Shown: positions 37,547 through 46,462 of the stretch, in pieces
Position numbering within the stretch: position 1 is the first letter of the stretch
Layout: every line of letters starts with the position of its first letter
Assembly (NCBI GenBank): GCA_964371075.1
Contig: CAYJKN010000001.1
Location: 1,116,001 to 1,180,000, forward strand
DNA from: UTCHB3 sp964371075
GTDB taxonomy: Bacteria; Bacteroidota; Ignavibacteria; Ignavibacteriales; Ignavibacteriaceae
Reading direction: 5' to 3'
Length of the DNA: 64,000 bases
Notes under the pieces: model-generated
Databases searched by the model: none
What the model was told of the DNA's origin: nothing
What the model saw: the letters and a program-made list of their open reading frames with translations, nothing else
Translations under genes and position numbers: made by a program

Positions 37547-38139
37547 ATGATGGTTTTCCGGTCGTGAACTCCGTGGAGGCAATTGTGCTTGGTGCATCAG
37601 CCGGCGGGTTGAACGCAATGATTGGTCTTTTTTCGAAGTTGCCTGCCGATCTCCCGGTGCCAATTTTAGTGGTTCAACATACACGCCCCGATGAGGATAG
37701 CCTCCTGCCTGAATTGATCGGAGCAGGTACACGTTTAAATGTTGTTGAAGCTGAAGACAAAATAGAAATTAAACCCGGTAATATATATATTGCACCCCCA
37801 AATTATCACCTTCTGGTTGAAGATAAAAACACTATAGCACTCTCCACAGAAGAGCGGGTAAATTACTCCAGACCATCTATTGATCTGTTGTTTGAAAGTG
37901 CCGTTAGAGTTTATCTCTCAAAATTGGTAGGGATTATTCTCACAGGAGCCAACGACGACGGTTCAAGGGGAATTTCCATGATCGCACGAGCCGGTGGAAT
38001 TACCATTGCACAATCACCCAAATCCGCCGAATTTAAGGTTATGCCACAGGCTGCGATAAATACCGGTGATGTCAAATTTGTCTTGGATATCGATAAAATG
38101 GCAAAATTTATAATAGAACTCTCATTTAAGAGAATTTAA
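37543..38139 (+). CDS. cheB: CheB-type protein-glutamate methylesterase lacking the receiver domain
   Basis: At 198 residues this is only the catalytic half of CheB. The Ser-His-Asp triad is visible as Ser19 (LGASAGGL), His46 (VVQHTRPD) and Asp139 (GANDDGSRG). The N-terminal receiver that normally controls the esterase is missing, so activity may be set by one of the neighbouring kinases' receivers or be constitutive. Its start overlaps cheR (ATGA), so methylase and esterase are translationally coupled. Confidence 0.92.
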   Translation: MNDGFPVVNSVEAIVLGASAGGLNAMIGLFSKLPADLPVPILVVQHTRPDEDSLLPELIGAGTRLNVVEAEDKIEIKPGNIYIAPPNYHLLVEDKNTIALSTEERVNYSRPSIDLLFESAVRVYLSKLVGIILTGANDDGSRGISMIARAGGITIAQSPKSAEFKVMPQAAINTGDVKFVLDIDKMAKFIIELSFKRI

Positions 38140-38170
38140 AACAAACTAAATTATTCTGAGGATTAACCAG

Positions 38171-40108
38171 ATGCGCAAACAGAAAATATTGATTGTAGAT
38201 GATATTGATGCAAATCTTATTTCACTTGAAAAAGTTCTTCTGGATCTCGAGGCAACAATCATCAGAGCAAAAAGTGGAAACGAAGCTCTGATTGCAATTC
38301 TTAATCACGATTTTGCGATGGCGATAGTTGATGTGCAAATGCCCGAAATGGATGGTTATGAACTCGTTGAGCTGATAAGAAGCGAAGCGAGAACAAAAGA
38401 CCTGCCGGTCATTTTCCTCTCCGCTGTTTACTCAGATGAATATCATGTTTTTAAGGGATATGAAGCGGGAGCGGTTGATTTTGTAACAAAACCCTACAAT
38501 CCATATTACCTTCTTAGTAAAGTAAAAGTATTTCTCGATATAGATCAACAAAAATTCACTCTTCTTGAAACTATTGAACTTGAAAAATCCAGAAACTATT
38601 TGGAAAGCCTTTTTCGTTCGATCAATGATTCACTTATTGTGCTCGACCTCGATGGAAATATCACCAAGGTTAACGAAACTGCCTGTAATGTTCTTCAGTT
38701 CTCTGAAGACGAATTAAAAGGAATGTCAATAAATGATTTCTTCGACCAGGATTTCCTCACAAAATGGATGGAAAATTTGGGTGTTTCAGATAACAACACT
38801 TTCCCAAAAACTGAAGCCAGAATGAAAAAGCGGAGTGGTGAAAGTTTTCCTGTTTTGGCATCAGGTTCACTGTTCAGAAATATTGACGGTGAAATTATGG
38901 GCTCACTAATGGTTTTGATCGATATTTCGGATAGAATTGCCCACGAAGAAGCTGTTCTGGCAGCTAAAGAAAGGGCGGAAGAATCAAGCCGCCTTACTTC
39001 AAATTTCCTCTCGAATATGAGTCACGAACTCCGTACACCCCTGATGGGAATTGTTGGATATGCTGACCTCCTAAGGGATGAAAAGTTAACCGATGAACAA
39101 ATTGAACTGGTTGAAAGTATTTACACTTCAAGCAAAAGGCTGAGCCACACCCTAAATTCGATTCTCGATTTCTCAAAAATTGAAAGCAACGCCACATTTG
39201 TTGAACTTAAACCTTCAAATCTGGAGGTACTCCTTCAAAAAATTATCGAGTTTTATAAAGAATTGGCTGAAGAAAAGAACCTGCAATTTACTTTCATTTC
39301 AAATTGCCAAAATCCCTATGCCCTGATCAATGAAAAACTTTTTGAGGAAATAATAAACCATCTCCTCGACAATGCGATTAAATTCACTGTCAGAGGTTCA
39401 ATAAAACTTGAAATTTTGAATCTGAATGCAGAAAACGAAGATTTTGTAACCGTATCTCTTTCTGACACCGGTATCGGAATACTGGAAAAAGACCTGGACA
39501 TTATTTGGGAGGAGTTCAGACAGGCAAGTGAGGGAATGAATAGAAAATTTCAGGGATCGGGACTTGGACTTACTCTCGCAAAAAAATTCACAATGTTAAT
39601 GAATGGGAAGATATTCGCCAGGAGTTCATTTGGTAAAGGTTCAGTTTTTACGGTCCAATTCCCTGTAACTAATCTAGTTCCGTCGCTGGAAAACAAACGG
39701 GAATCCACAACATCATCGTCTGCTACCCCGTCTCAAAAAGAGTTACTTCACATCCTCTACGTTGAAGATGAAGTGATGAATCAACAGCTCATATCGATGT
39801 TTCTCAGAAATATCTGTATTACTGATGTTGCTTCCACAGGAGAAGAGGCTATTGAAATGGCTAAAAAGAACAGATATGATTGTTTTCTGATGGATGTGAA
39901 TCTGGGTCCGGGGATAAACGGAATTGAGGTTACACAAAGATTGCGAAATATGAAAGAATATGCCAATACGCCGGTAATTGCGGTTACAGCTCTTGCACTT
40001 GATGGTGATAAGGAATCACTTCTCCAACAAGGATGTTCACATTATCTGGCAAAACCATTTAAAAAAAGTGACCTTATTGGAATGATCAAATCGATTTTTT
40101 CACTCTGA
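38171..40108 (+). CDS. soluble hybrid histidine kinase: receiver-PAS-kinase-receiver
   Basis: A 645-residue cytoplasmic protein with no transmembrane helix. An N-terminal receiver (Asp54, AIVDVQMPEMDG) is followed by a PAS domain (about 138-258, SLFRSINDSLIVLDLDGNI). The kinase core has His285 in NMSHELRTP, and the ATPase has LLDNAIKF and DTGIGI. A C-terminal receiver (Asp575, FLMDVNLG) ends the protein. It is the last gene of the cluster, 31 bases after cheB, and its N-terminal receiver could take phosphate from the first hybrid kinase. It overlaps the opposing CNNM gene by nine bases. Confidence 0.92.
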   Translation: MRKQKILIVDDIDANLISLEKVLLDLEATIIRAKSGNEALIAILNHDFAMAIVDVQMPEMDGYELVELIRSEARTKDLPVIFLSAVYSDEYHVFKGYEAGAVDFVTKPYNPYYLLSKVKVFLDIDQQKFTLLETIELEKSRNYLESLFRSINDSLIVLDLDGNITKVNETACNVLQFSEDELKGMSINDFFDQDFLTKWMENLGVSDNNTFPKTEARMKKRSGESFPVLASGSLFRNIDGEIMGSLMVLIDISDRIAHEEAVLAAKERAEESSRLTSNFLSNMSHELRTPLMGIVGYADLLRDEKLTDEQIELVESIYTSSKRLSHTLNSILDFSKIESNATFVELKPSNLEVLLQKIIEFYKELAEEKNLQFTFISNCQNPYALINEKLFEEIINHLLDNAIKFTVRGSIKLEILNLNAENEDFVTVSLSDTGIGILEKDLDIIWEEFRQASEGMNRKFQGSGLGLTLAKKFTMLMNGKIFARSSFGKGSVFTVQFPVTNLVPSLENKRESTTSSSATPSQKELLHILYVEDEVMNQQLISMFLRNICITDVASTGEEAIEMAKKNRYDCFLMDVNLGPGINGIEVTQRLRNMKEYANTPVIAVTALALDGDKESLLQQGCSHYLAKPFKKSDLIGMIKSIFSL

Positions 40109-41365
40109 TTTAGTTACCCTGAATTCAGCCATTTTGTTTTTTATTCTCTTGGTTAATTCAAATGTATATTCATCATGATTTACCAAATCACCGGGATTCA
40201 GGATTTTCCCCGTTACGTCTGAAATGAATCCTGCCAGTGTACTGTATTCGTCAGATTCAGGCAGTTCAGAGTCGAATTGATCATTAAAATCGACAATACT
40301 CATATTCCCCAGAACCATAAAAGAGCCATCAGCCAATCCGGTTACTTCAGCGGGCTCACCTTCCGTTTGATAAGTTATATCTCCCACAATTTCGGAGAGA
40401 ATATCTTCCAGTTTGATAATTCCCTCAGTCCCACCATATTCATCTGCCACAATTGCAGCTCTTATTCCTTTAAGCTGCATCTCCTTCAATAATTCTGAAA
40501 TATATTTTGTTTCGGGTACAAAGTGGGGTGGACGAATCGCTCTGCTAATCTCATAGTCGTTATTTACAATGTAATGACGCATCAATTCTTTTACATTTAC
40601 AATTCCCGTAATGTTGTCAAGTGATTCCTCATAAATCGGCACGGAATTGTAGCCTGTTCTGATAATCGATTTAAAATCGGCTTCGGCATCCCCACATAGC
40701 TCCACTGCTGCCATCTCGGTTCTTGGTATCATCACATCATAGGCTGTGAGGTCGTTAAATTCGAGCACATTTTCAAGTATTTCATGCTCCTCTTCATCAA
40801 GCTCACCCCTCTCAAGTCCGGCATCTATCATCCGTTTAATATGCTCTTCCGATACAAGAGTGACAGAATAATTGGGGACTGCATCAAACGGTTTTAAAAG
40901 AATTCCGGCGAGTTTTTTTAACGAACTCGTGAAAATTTTTGATGTGATTTCAAGAAATAACAATATAAAATAAACAACAGGAGCTAGGCGATCAGAATAC
41001 TTCTCTCCAATACCCCGCGGTATATAGATCGAAAACAACCAGAATAACGAGGCAATGGGAAGGGCTGATAATAAAACAGGAAACCACCAGCCAAATCCGT
41101 TTAAACTCACTCCCAAATCGTGTTGATAATCAAAAAAGAAACTTTCAACTATTATCAATCCTGTAAAAAAGATTGCATACCTGACAAGCTCAGCAGTTTC
41201 ATATATCAAATCGGAAGACTCTTTAAAACGGTCGATCCTCCCTGAGTTTACTTCATCCTCTTCGGCATAATCATCCCCGGGATTTGCAAGAAGAACAGTT
41301 TCAGCAAGGGTTATCATAGCACTTAATGTAAACACCAATAAAATCGAGACTAAAATTGCGATCAT
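40100..41365 (-). CDS. CNNM/CorC-family membrane protein with CBS pair
   Basis: A 421-residue protein of the HlyC/CorC (CNNM) family. The N-terminal DUF21/CNNM region has about four hydrophobic helices (from residue 1 to about 150). Two CBS domains follow (EFNDLTAYDVMIPRTEMAAVEL and ATILADEYGG-like IVADEYGGTEGIIKLED), then a C-terminal CorC-associated domain. Relatives have been linked to magnesium or cobalt efflux; in Bacteroidota one paralogue, GldE, is linked to gliding. Which role applies here is not decided by sequence. Confidence 0.85.
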   Translation of the reverse strand: MIAILVSILLVFTLSAMITLAETVLLANPGDDYAEEDEVNSGRIDRFKESSDLIYETAELVRYAIFFTGLIIVESFFFDYQHDLGVSLNGFGWWFPVLLSALPIASLFWLFSIYIPRGIGEKYSDRLAPVVYFILLFLEITSKIFTSSLKKLAGILLKPFDAVPNYSVTLVSEEHIKRMIDAGLERGELDEEEHEILENVLEFNDLTAYDVMIPRTEMAAVELCGDAEADFKSIIRTGYNSVPIYEESLDNITGIVNVKELMRHYIVNNDYEISRAIRPPHFVPETKYISELLKEMQLKGIRAAIVADEYGGTEGIIKLEDILSEIVGDITYQTEGEPAEVTGLADGSFMVLGNMSIVDFNDQFDSELPESDEYSTLAGFISDVTGKILNPGDLVNHDEYTFELTKRIKNKMAEFRVTKSE

Positions 41366-41445
41366 TTTTTTCGTTTATAATTGACTTAATGATAAATGCA
41401 ATTTATAAAGAAAAAGTTTAATTCAACTCAAAAAGTAACAAAGTC

Positions 41446-41485
41446 ACGATTCTTCGCTACTTCGATTCTTTGCTACTCCGCTACT
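41446..41485. repeat. 8-bp tandem repeat next to a stop codon
   Basis: On the minus strand, directly after the TAA of the upstream gene (41488-41486), come five 8-base units: AGTAGCGG, AGTAGCAA, AGAATCGA, AGTAGCGA, AGAATCGT. The unit differs from the ATTAYTGS family at 8520 and 46358. Confidence 0.75.
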
Positions 41486-42670
41486 TTAAAAATGCAGACC
41501 CAATGTCAATCCCAGACTGAAATTGCCAAAGGATTTACCACTTTCGCCCGGTAAATTTGAAGGCAAAGTCTTTTCAGGAATGTAGATATAATCACCCGTT
41601 AATGCTACAGATACTTTTGGGGACGGGAAATACCGCAAATCCAGTGCAGCAAATGCACTTATGACAGTTTTTTCCAATCTGTTCACTTCAAATGTTGTTG
41701 TTTGGGTGTAATTTACAGGATCTACAATAGTCGATGAACTTGAGACTGTGTAGTCGATCGTTGCAAAACCTGTCCCAACACCAGTTTTCAATGAGATGGG
41801 GTACTCTTTTGGAAATTCGAGTAGGTCGTAGAAGGCAGTTGCGTAATATCCATAAACCTTGTTGTCCATCTCTTCTGTTGCATAATTATATTGTGAATTG
41901 TATTGATATCTGAGATTTGGTTCGGCAACTGAATAAATTGTTATCCCCGTTTCGAGGCGTGGGTTAATGTTGTATGTTAACCGGATACTCCTGAAAACAT
42001 TTAACATAACATTATCATAATTGTAGAAGTTACCCGATGCCTGCCTGGCAGAGGGATCGGTTCGCGAATAAACTTTTGAAATTTCATAATAAAAATTGAT
42101 TTTCTTTTCTACCGTTGTTTGAAGGATATCCCTTCTCATTTTAAGAACTTCCGTAGGATTATCAAGATCATATTCCATTTCCTTCTCATTGCCTGACCTG
42201 TCAAGTCCAAGTCCAATCAAACCACCGGCAACTGCTCCAAACGAACCCAGAACGATATGATTCCACAATCCCTCAGATTGAATGTATCTGTCTGCCTGGG
42301 AATCCTGTTTCCGTAGAAGTAACTGGGAGAGAAAAGCACCTGCGATTCCAAAACTCAACATATTATCCCTGCTCCGGAGCTGAGAATCCATCTTAAAGAA
42401 CTTGATTGAGCTCAGTGCAAGCATTGTGACTTTTGAATTCATCAAAAGTCTCAACGAATCCCCCTCAAGATCAAGAAATAACGCTCGCGACAAAACTCCC
42501 TGTCTGTCAACAATTAATACAGGATCGAAGGCAAACTTGTTTTTATATTCACTATACTCCTTCTCTTTTTGTGCAATGACGACAGTGGAAAAAATGAATA
42601 AAAGATAGATTACCTTTTTTATCCGTTTCATTGGTTCGGTTGGAAAACCAACCACGGGTTTAACTTTCAT
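41486..42670 (-). CDS. unknown exported, probably outer-membrane protein
   Basis: No family is recognised. The start at 42670 is chosen because its ATG overlaps the stop of the upstream gene as ATGA; the frame is open back to 42691. A later Met (42631, MKRIKKVIYLLFIFSTVVIAQ) begins a typical signal peptide and is the main alternative start. The mature part has a short hydrophobic glycine-rich segment (FGAVAGGLIGLGLD) and many beta-strand-like stretches. It ends NFSLGLTLGLHF with a terminal Phe, as outer-membrane barrels do. It is coupled to the unknown lipoprotein gene before it. Confidence 0.65.
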   Translation of the reverse strand: MKVKPVVGFPTEPMKRIKKVIYLLFIFSTVVIAQKEKEYSEYKNKFAFDPVLIVDRQGVLSRALFLDLEGDSLRLLMNSKVTMLALSSIKFFKMDSQLRSRDNMLSFGIAGAFLSQLLLRKQDSQADRYIQSEGLWNHIVLGSFGAVAGGLIGLGLDRSGNEKEMEYDLDNPTEVLKMRRDILQTTVEKKINFYYEISKVYSRTDPSARQASGNFYNYDNVMLNVFRSIRLTYNINPRLETGITIYSVAEPNLRYQYNSQYNYATEEMDNKVYGYYATAFYDLLEFPKEYPISLKTGVGTGFATIDYTVSSSSTIVDPVNYTQTTTFEVNRLEKTVISAFAALDLRYFPSPKVSVALTGDYIYIPEKTLPSNLPGESGKSFGNFSLGLTLGLHF

Positions 42671-44382
42671 TTTGTGGTATTTTGTATCCATAGCCGATAT
42701 CTTTCGTTTGAGAATTTTATTACCTCGCCGGGTGTCCCGATTAACTTAAAGATTGTTGCCAGATCCGAATCCTTATCAGTTTGAGGCATCTGAATTTTAT
42801 ACCACCCTCTTGTTTTCATAAAGACAGTTCTCTTCATCCCTTCTTTTTTGGGAGGAGTCTTGTAGGTAGCAAAAAACCAGTCACCGGTGGTTGGCATATC
42901 GTAATAGTTTTCATCACCAACTGAGATTTTTTCAGAAATATCATTCCCGTTGTGGTCAATGGTTTTTGAAACTTTAATTTCTTTACCAAAAGCCTGTTGA
43001 GGTTCATCATAATGCAATGTAAAATTATCGAGTGTCCAGAATCCAACAGCGGGATTCACTTCAAACTCAACCATGTCACCTTTTATATCTGAAATATCCA
43101 GTTCCACAACTCTGTTTTCAGTTTTAAATGGACCACCGCCCTGCAGAACAGCCTGAGTTTTAAAATCACCGTTAATCTTTAATTTCAGCTCCAACTCATA
43201 CAACTCTTCCCTCCTCAGGAAATCCATGGTAAAGTTATAATATTCCCCTTTTTTGTCAAGATTGGAATAGTGCTCATCCAGATTTTTCCCATGGAGTTCC
43301 AACATCTCAGAGAGCATTGTTGAACCCCAATGGGTTGTGCCAACATTGTAAACCAAAGAGGCCTTTGTTGCCCCTTTTTTCATTTTAAAACCAAATTTTA
43401 TTTTATGTTTCTTCCTGTTTTGGTCATGAAATAGCATTTTCGTCTGCCATGCCAAAAGATCATTTTCAACTAAAAACGGTTTGATATCTCTCCCCTCTTC
43501 ATCAGTTGCATACTCTACCTTTTCTCCCTGAGCCAAGGCAAAAATTGAACCGTCGTTATTCATCGTTACTGAGGTGCTTTCACTATGATCGACTACAAAA
43601 AGACTCATTTCATCGATATATTCAGTTTCAAATACTTCATTGGTTATCTTCAGTTTATACTCACCCTCAATTTCTTTTAGACTTTTTAGTTTATTGTAAT
43701 CAGTTCTCTCAAAAGCTTTTGAAACTGCACCACCAAGCGGTTCTGCATCAAATACATATTTATCACCGTCAAATGAATAAACAAAAGGACAGGATTTTTT
43801 TGATGCTAATGCAATAAGAACTGCCACCACAAGCGATCCAACAAGAACACCTATGGTTGCGGCAAAAGACATTACCATATCAACCTTCTCAACAACCAGA
43901 TAAAGAGCATCATCAGCTCTGATCTCAGTATATTTGTCGGCATCATTTACTCCCCGGATCAGAAGGTGGTCCAAACTGAATCTCCCCTGTTTTTCATTAA
44001 ACTCGATTTTATTTCCGTTTTTAAGCATCAAACCCGAGAAAGTGATTGTGGGATTGGCAATCAGTGTGTCAACTGTGATAATTTCTGGCGGGTTGAATCT
44101 GTAAGCTTCTTTTATTTCATCAAGGGGCGAAAAAACCAAAAGTCCCTCTTTTGTAGTGCCGGAAACACCTGCAACTCTGTGGATGACACTTGCACCATTT
44201 TTTTTGAATGAATGCACATTACCATCAGGCATTACAACGAGGTGGATTTTTGTGTCCTTCCCTTCAAGTTTGATGATATTAAACTCTTTGCCATCAGAGT
44301 AAACAACACATCCAAGAAAAAAATGGGTTGTAGCAACTATCAAAAGAGATACAAATATCTTGTATATCATTGGGAATACCAA
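42667..44382 (-). CDS. unknown lipoprotein with a central transmembrane helix
   Basis: A 571-residue protein with an N-terminal lipoprotein signal (LLIVATTHFFLGC, Cys25 likely lipidated) and a second strongly hydrophobic helix near residues 170-192. Directly after it comes KKSCPFVYSFDGDKYVFDAEPLGG, a segment I associate with a family of uncharacterised proteins. The C-terminal half is rich in beta strands. Another Met four codons in (MIYKIF) is a possible start. It overlaps the downstream barrel-like gene by four bases, suggesting a shared envelope function. No enzyme motif is seen. Confidence 0.65.
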   Translation of the reverse strand: MVFPMIYKIFVSLLIVATTHFFLGCVVYSDGKEFNIIKLEGKDTKIHLVVMPDGNVHSFKKNGASVIHRVAGVSGTTKEGLLVFSPLDEIKEAYRFNPPEIITVDTLIANPTITFSGLMLKNGNKIEFNEKQGRFSLDHLLIRGVNDADKYTEIRADDALYLVVEKVDMVMSFAATIGVLVGSLVVAVLIALASKKSCPFVYSFDGDKYVFDAEPLGGAVSKAFERTDYNKLKSLKEIEGEYKLKITNEVFETEYIDEMSLFVVDHSESTSVTMNNDGSIFALAQGEKVEYATDEEGRDIKPFLVENDLLAWQTKMLFHDQNRKKHKIKFGFKMKKGATKASLVYNVGTTHWGSTMLSEMLELHGKNLDEHYSNLDKKGEYYNFTMDFLRREELYELELKLKINGDFKTQAVLQGGGPFKTENRVVELDISDIKGDMVEFEVNPAVGFWTLDNFTLHYDEPQQAFGKEIKVSKTIDHNGNDISEKISVGDENYYDMPTTGDWFFATYKTPPKKEGMKRTVFMKTRGWYKIQMPQTDKDSDLATIFKLIGTPGEVIKFSNERYRLWIQNTTK

Positions 44383-44491
44383 TCAGTTCTAAAAGAAAAA
44401 ATCATTGAACTCTTAAGTAAACATCGTAATAATTTTTGTTTTAATTACCGTTTTTTTTGTACTCCAAAAGGTTGTGTCACCTGTTTCGAAA

Positions 44492-44522
44492 TTTGTTTTT
44501 GGTAATGATATGTTATAATTTG
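44492..44522 (+). promoter_or_regulatory. possible promoter for the PAS-GAF kinase gene
   Basis: TTTG (44492-44495) and TATAATTTG (44514-44522) resemble the Bacteroidota form but with one extra base in the -7 element. The gene starts about 155 bases downstream, so the leader would be long. Low certainty. Confidence 0.3.
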
Positions 44523-44677
44523 CGCTTCGTCTTTTCTGTAAAAACAAAATCAATTATACAATTTTGTGGATGAATTTTTATTGTCGACCATTTGCCTCAT
44601 TTGATCCTGTTTTAAGGTTTTCTGAGTTAAAATAGCAGAATATTTTACCAACTTGATATTTTTGAAAGAAAACGAGA

Positions 44678-46351
44678 ATGTTAGAAATTGATTTAACAAA
44701 AGAGTTTAATGAACTTAAGGAAAAATATCAACAACTGCTCGAAGAGAATAAAAAAATAATTGAAGAGCACCGTAAAGAGATGTTGGAACATAGGAAAGAT
44801 GCAACACTTTTAAGAGAATTGGGTGGACTTACTAAAATTGGTGCCTGGGAACTTGACATTAATACAAAAGAAGTTTATTGGACAGATGAAGTGAGGATAA
44901 TTCATGATGTTGAAAAAACTTATCTACCAACCCTCGAAAAATCACTCGAATTTTATACAAAGGAATCTCGAGTAAGATTGGAAGCAGCGCTTGCTAATTC
45001 AGAGAGAACCGGAGAAGTTTTTGATCTTGAAATGGAAATTGTCAGCGCTAAAGGCATCAAAAAACAGGTTCGTGGAATCGGCAGAATTGACAACGAAGTT
45101 GGAATGATTTATGGCACTTTCCAGGATATCACCGAACAAAAATTGATCCAGGAGACTCAACTCTTTTTGATTAATAGCAACTATCTGGGAGACCGGGAGA
45201 CCTTCTTTAAATCCCTGGCTCGATTTCTCTCTAAAAGCCTGGACATGGAATTTGTATGTATCGACAGATTGACAGGTGGTAACCTCTTTGCAAAAACCCT
45301 TGCGATATATTATCAAGGTAAATTTGACGATAACATCGAATATACTTTAAAAGAAACACCTTGCGGAGAAGTGGTTGGTAAAGATATTTGTTACTTCCCC
45401 AAAGGTGTAAAAAATCTTTTCCCCTACGACCGGGCTTTACAGGATATGAATGCAGAGAGTTATGTCGGAACAACTTTATGGAACTCCGAAGGTGAACCCA
45501 TAGGCTTGATCGCCGTTATTGGTGAAAAACCTCTTGAAGATTATCGCATTGTTGAAACTATTCTAAGCATGGTTTCGAGTCGTGCAGCAAGCGAACTGGA
45601 GAGAAGTGAAGTGGAGATTCAACTCAAAGGGCGACAGGAAGAATTGGAAAAACAGATATCACTAAAAGATAAATTCTTCTCAATTATTGCTCATGACCTC
45701 CGCAGCCCTTTTCATGCTTTTTTAAATCTCACTGAGATATTGGCCTATGAGAAGGATGACATGACAGTCGCTGAATTTAACAAATTGAGCAGTGAACTTC
45801 ACGGCAGTGCTAAAAATTTGTTCAATTTATTGAATAATCTGCTGGATTGGGCAGGGTTACAACAAGGAATAATTACATTCCAGCCGGAGAGAATTGCCTT
45901 TGCAGACCTGATCAAAGAGGATGTGGAATTAATGAAAGGAAGGGCATTTCAGAAGCAAATTACTTTAACCACTGACTTGACAAAAGATATTATTGTTGTT
46001 GCTGATAAAAATATGATCAATTCAACAATTTTAAATCTTCTCTCAAATGCAATAAAATTCAGCAACAAAGGGGGAAAGGTTGAAATCAAATCCGAAATGG
46101 TTGGGCCTGATATTGTAAAAGTAATCGTTAGAGACGATGGGATCGGTATTCCACAAAAAATGTTGCCAAATCTTTTTAAGATTAATGAAAAAGTTGGCAG
46201 AAAAGGCACCGACGGAGAACGCAGCAGTGGCCTGGGTCTTCTACTCTGCAAGGAATTTGTTGAAAAACATGGAGGCAATCTATGGGTAGAAAGTCACGCC
46301 GGTGAAGGCAGTACCTTCTTTTTCACTCTCAATAATGCTAAACTCCTCTAA
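44678..46351 (+). CDS. soluble PAS-GAF sensor histidine kinase
   Basis: A 557-residue cytoplasmic kinase. A short N-terminal coiled coil (residues 5-45) leads into a PAS domain (about 45-160, LTKIGAWELDINTKEVYW). A GAF domain follows (about 165-315). The kinase core has His339 in SIIAHDLRSPFHAF, and the ATPase has LLSNAIKFSNKGG, DDGIGIP and SSGLGLLLCKEF. No receiver or DNA-binding partner is adjacent, so its response regulator must be encoded elsewhere. It lies alone between two minus-strand genes. Confidence 0.92.
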   Translation: MLEIDLTKEFNELKEKYQQLLEENKKIIEEHRKEMLEHRKDATLLRELGGLTKIGAWELDINTKEVYWTDEVRIIHDVEKTYLPTLEKSLEFYTKESRVRLEAALANSERTGEVFDLEMEIVSAKGIKKQVRGIGRIDNEVGMIYGTFQDITEQKLIQETQLFLINSNYLGDRETFFKSLARFLSKSLDMEFVCIDRLTGGNLFAKTLAIYYQGKFDDNIEYTLKETPCGEVVGKDICYFPKGVKNLFPYDRALQDMNAESYVGTTLWNSEGEPIGLIAVIGEKPLEDYRIVETILSMVSSRAASELERSEVEIQLKGRQEELEKQISLKDKFFSIIAHDLRSPFHAFLNLTEILAYEKDDMTVAEFNKLSSELHGSAKNLFNLLNNLLDWAGLQQGIITFQPERIAFADLIKEDVELMKGRAFQKQITLTTDLTKDIIVVADKNMINSTILNLLSNAIKFSNKGGKVEIKSEMVGPDIVKVIVRDDGIGIPQKMLPNLFKINEKVGRKGTDGERSSGLGLLLCKEFVEKHGGNLWVESHAGEGSTFFFTLNNAKLL

Positions 46352-46357
46352 ACATAT

Positions 46358-46385
46358 ATTACTGCATTACTGAATTACTGCATTA
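46358..46385. repeat. 8-bp tandem repeat ATTACTG(C/A), left array
   Basis: Three 8-base units (ATTACTGC, ATTACTGA, ATTACTGC) and a partial fourth, six bases after the stop codon of the plus-strand kinase gene. Same family as 8520-8575. Confidence 0.85.
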
Positions 46386-46421
46386 AAAAAAAGGGCTCCG
46401 AAAACTTAAATCTCCGGAGCC
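46386..46421 (-). terminator. intrinsic terminator after nrdJ
   Basis: A 7-bp stem GGCTCCG (46394-46400) / CGGAGCC (46415-46421). On the minus strand it is followed by a run of about nine T. It lies between two arrays of the 8-bp repeat. Confidence 0.8.
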
Positions 46422-46426
46422 AAAAT

Positions 46427-46462
46427 ATTATTGGATTACTGCATTATTGGATTATTGCATTA
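46427..46462. repeat. 8-bp tandem repeat ATTA(C/T)TG(C/G), right array
   Basis: Four 8-base units (ATTATTGG, ATTACTGC, ATTATTGG, ATTATTGC) and a partial fifth that contains the TAA stop codon of nrdJ (46460-46462). Confidence 0.9.
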
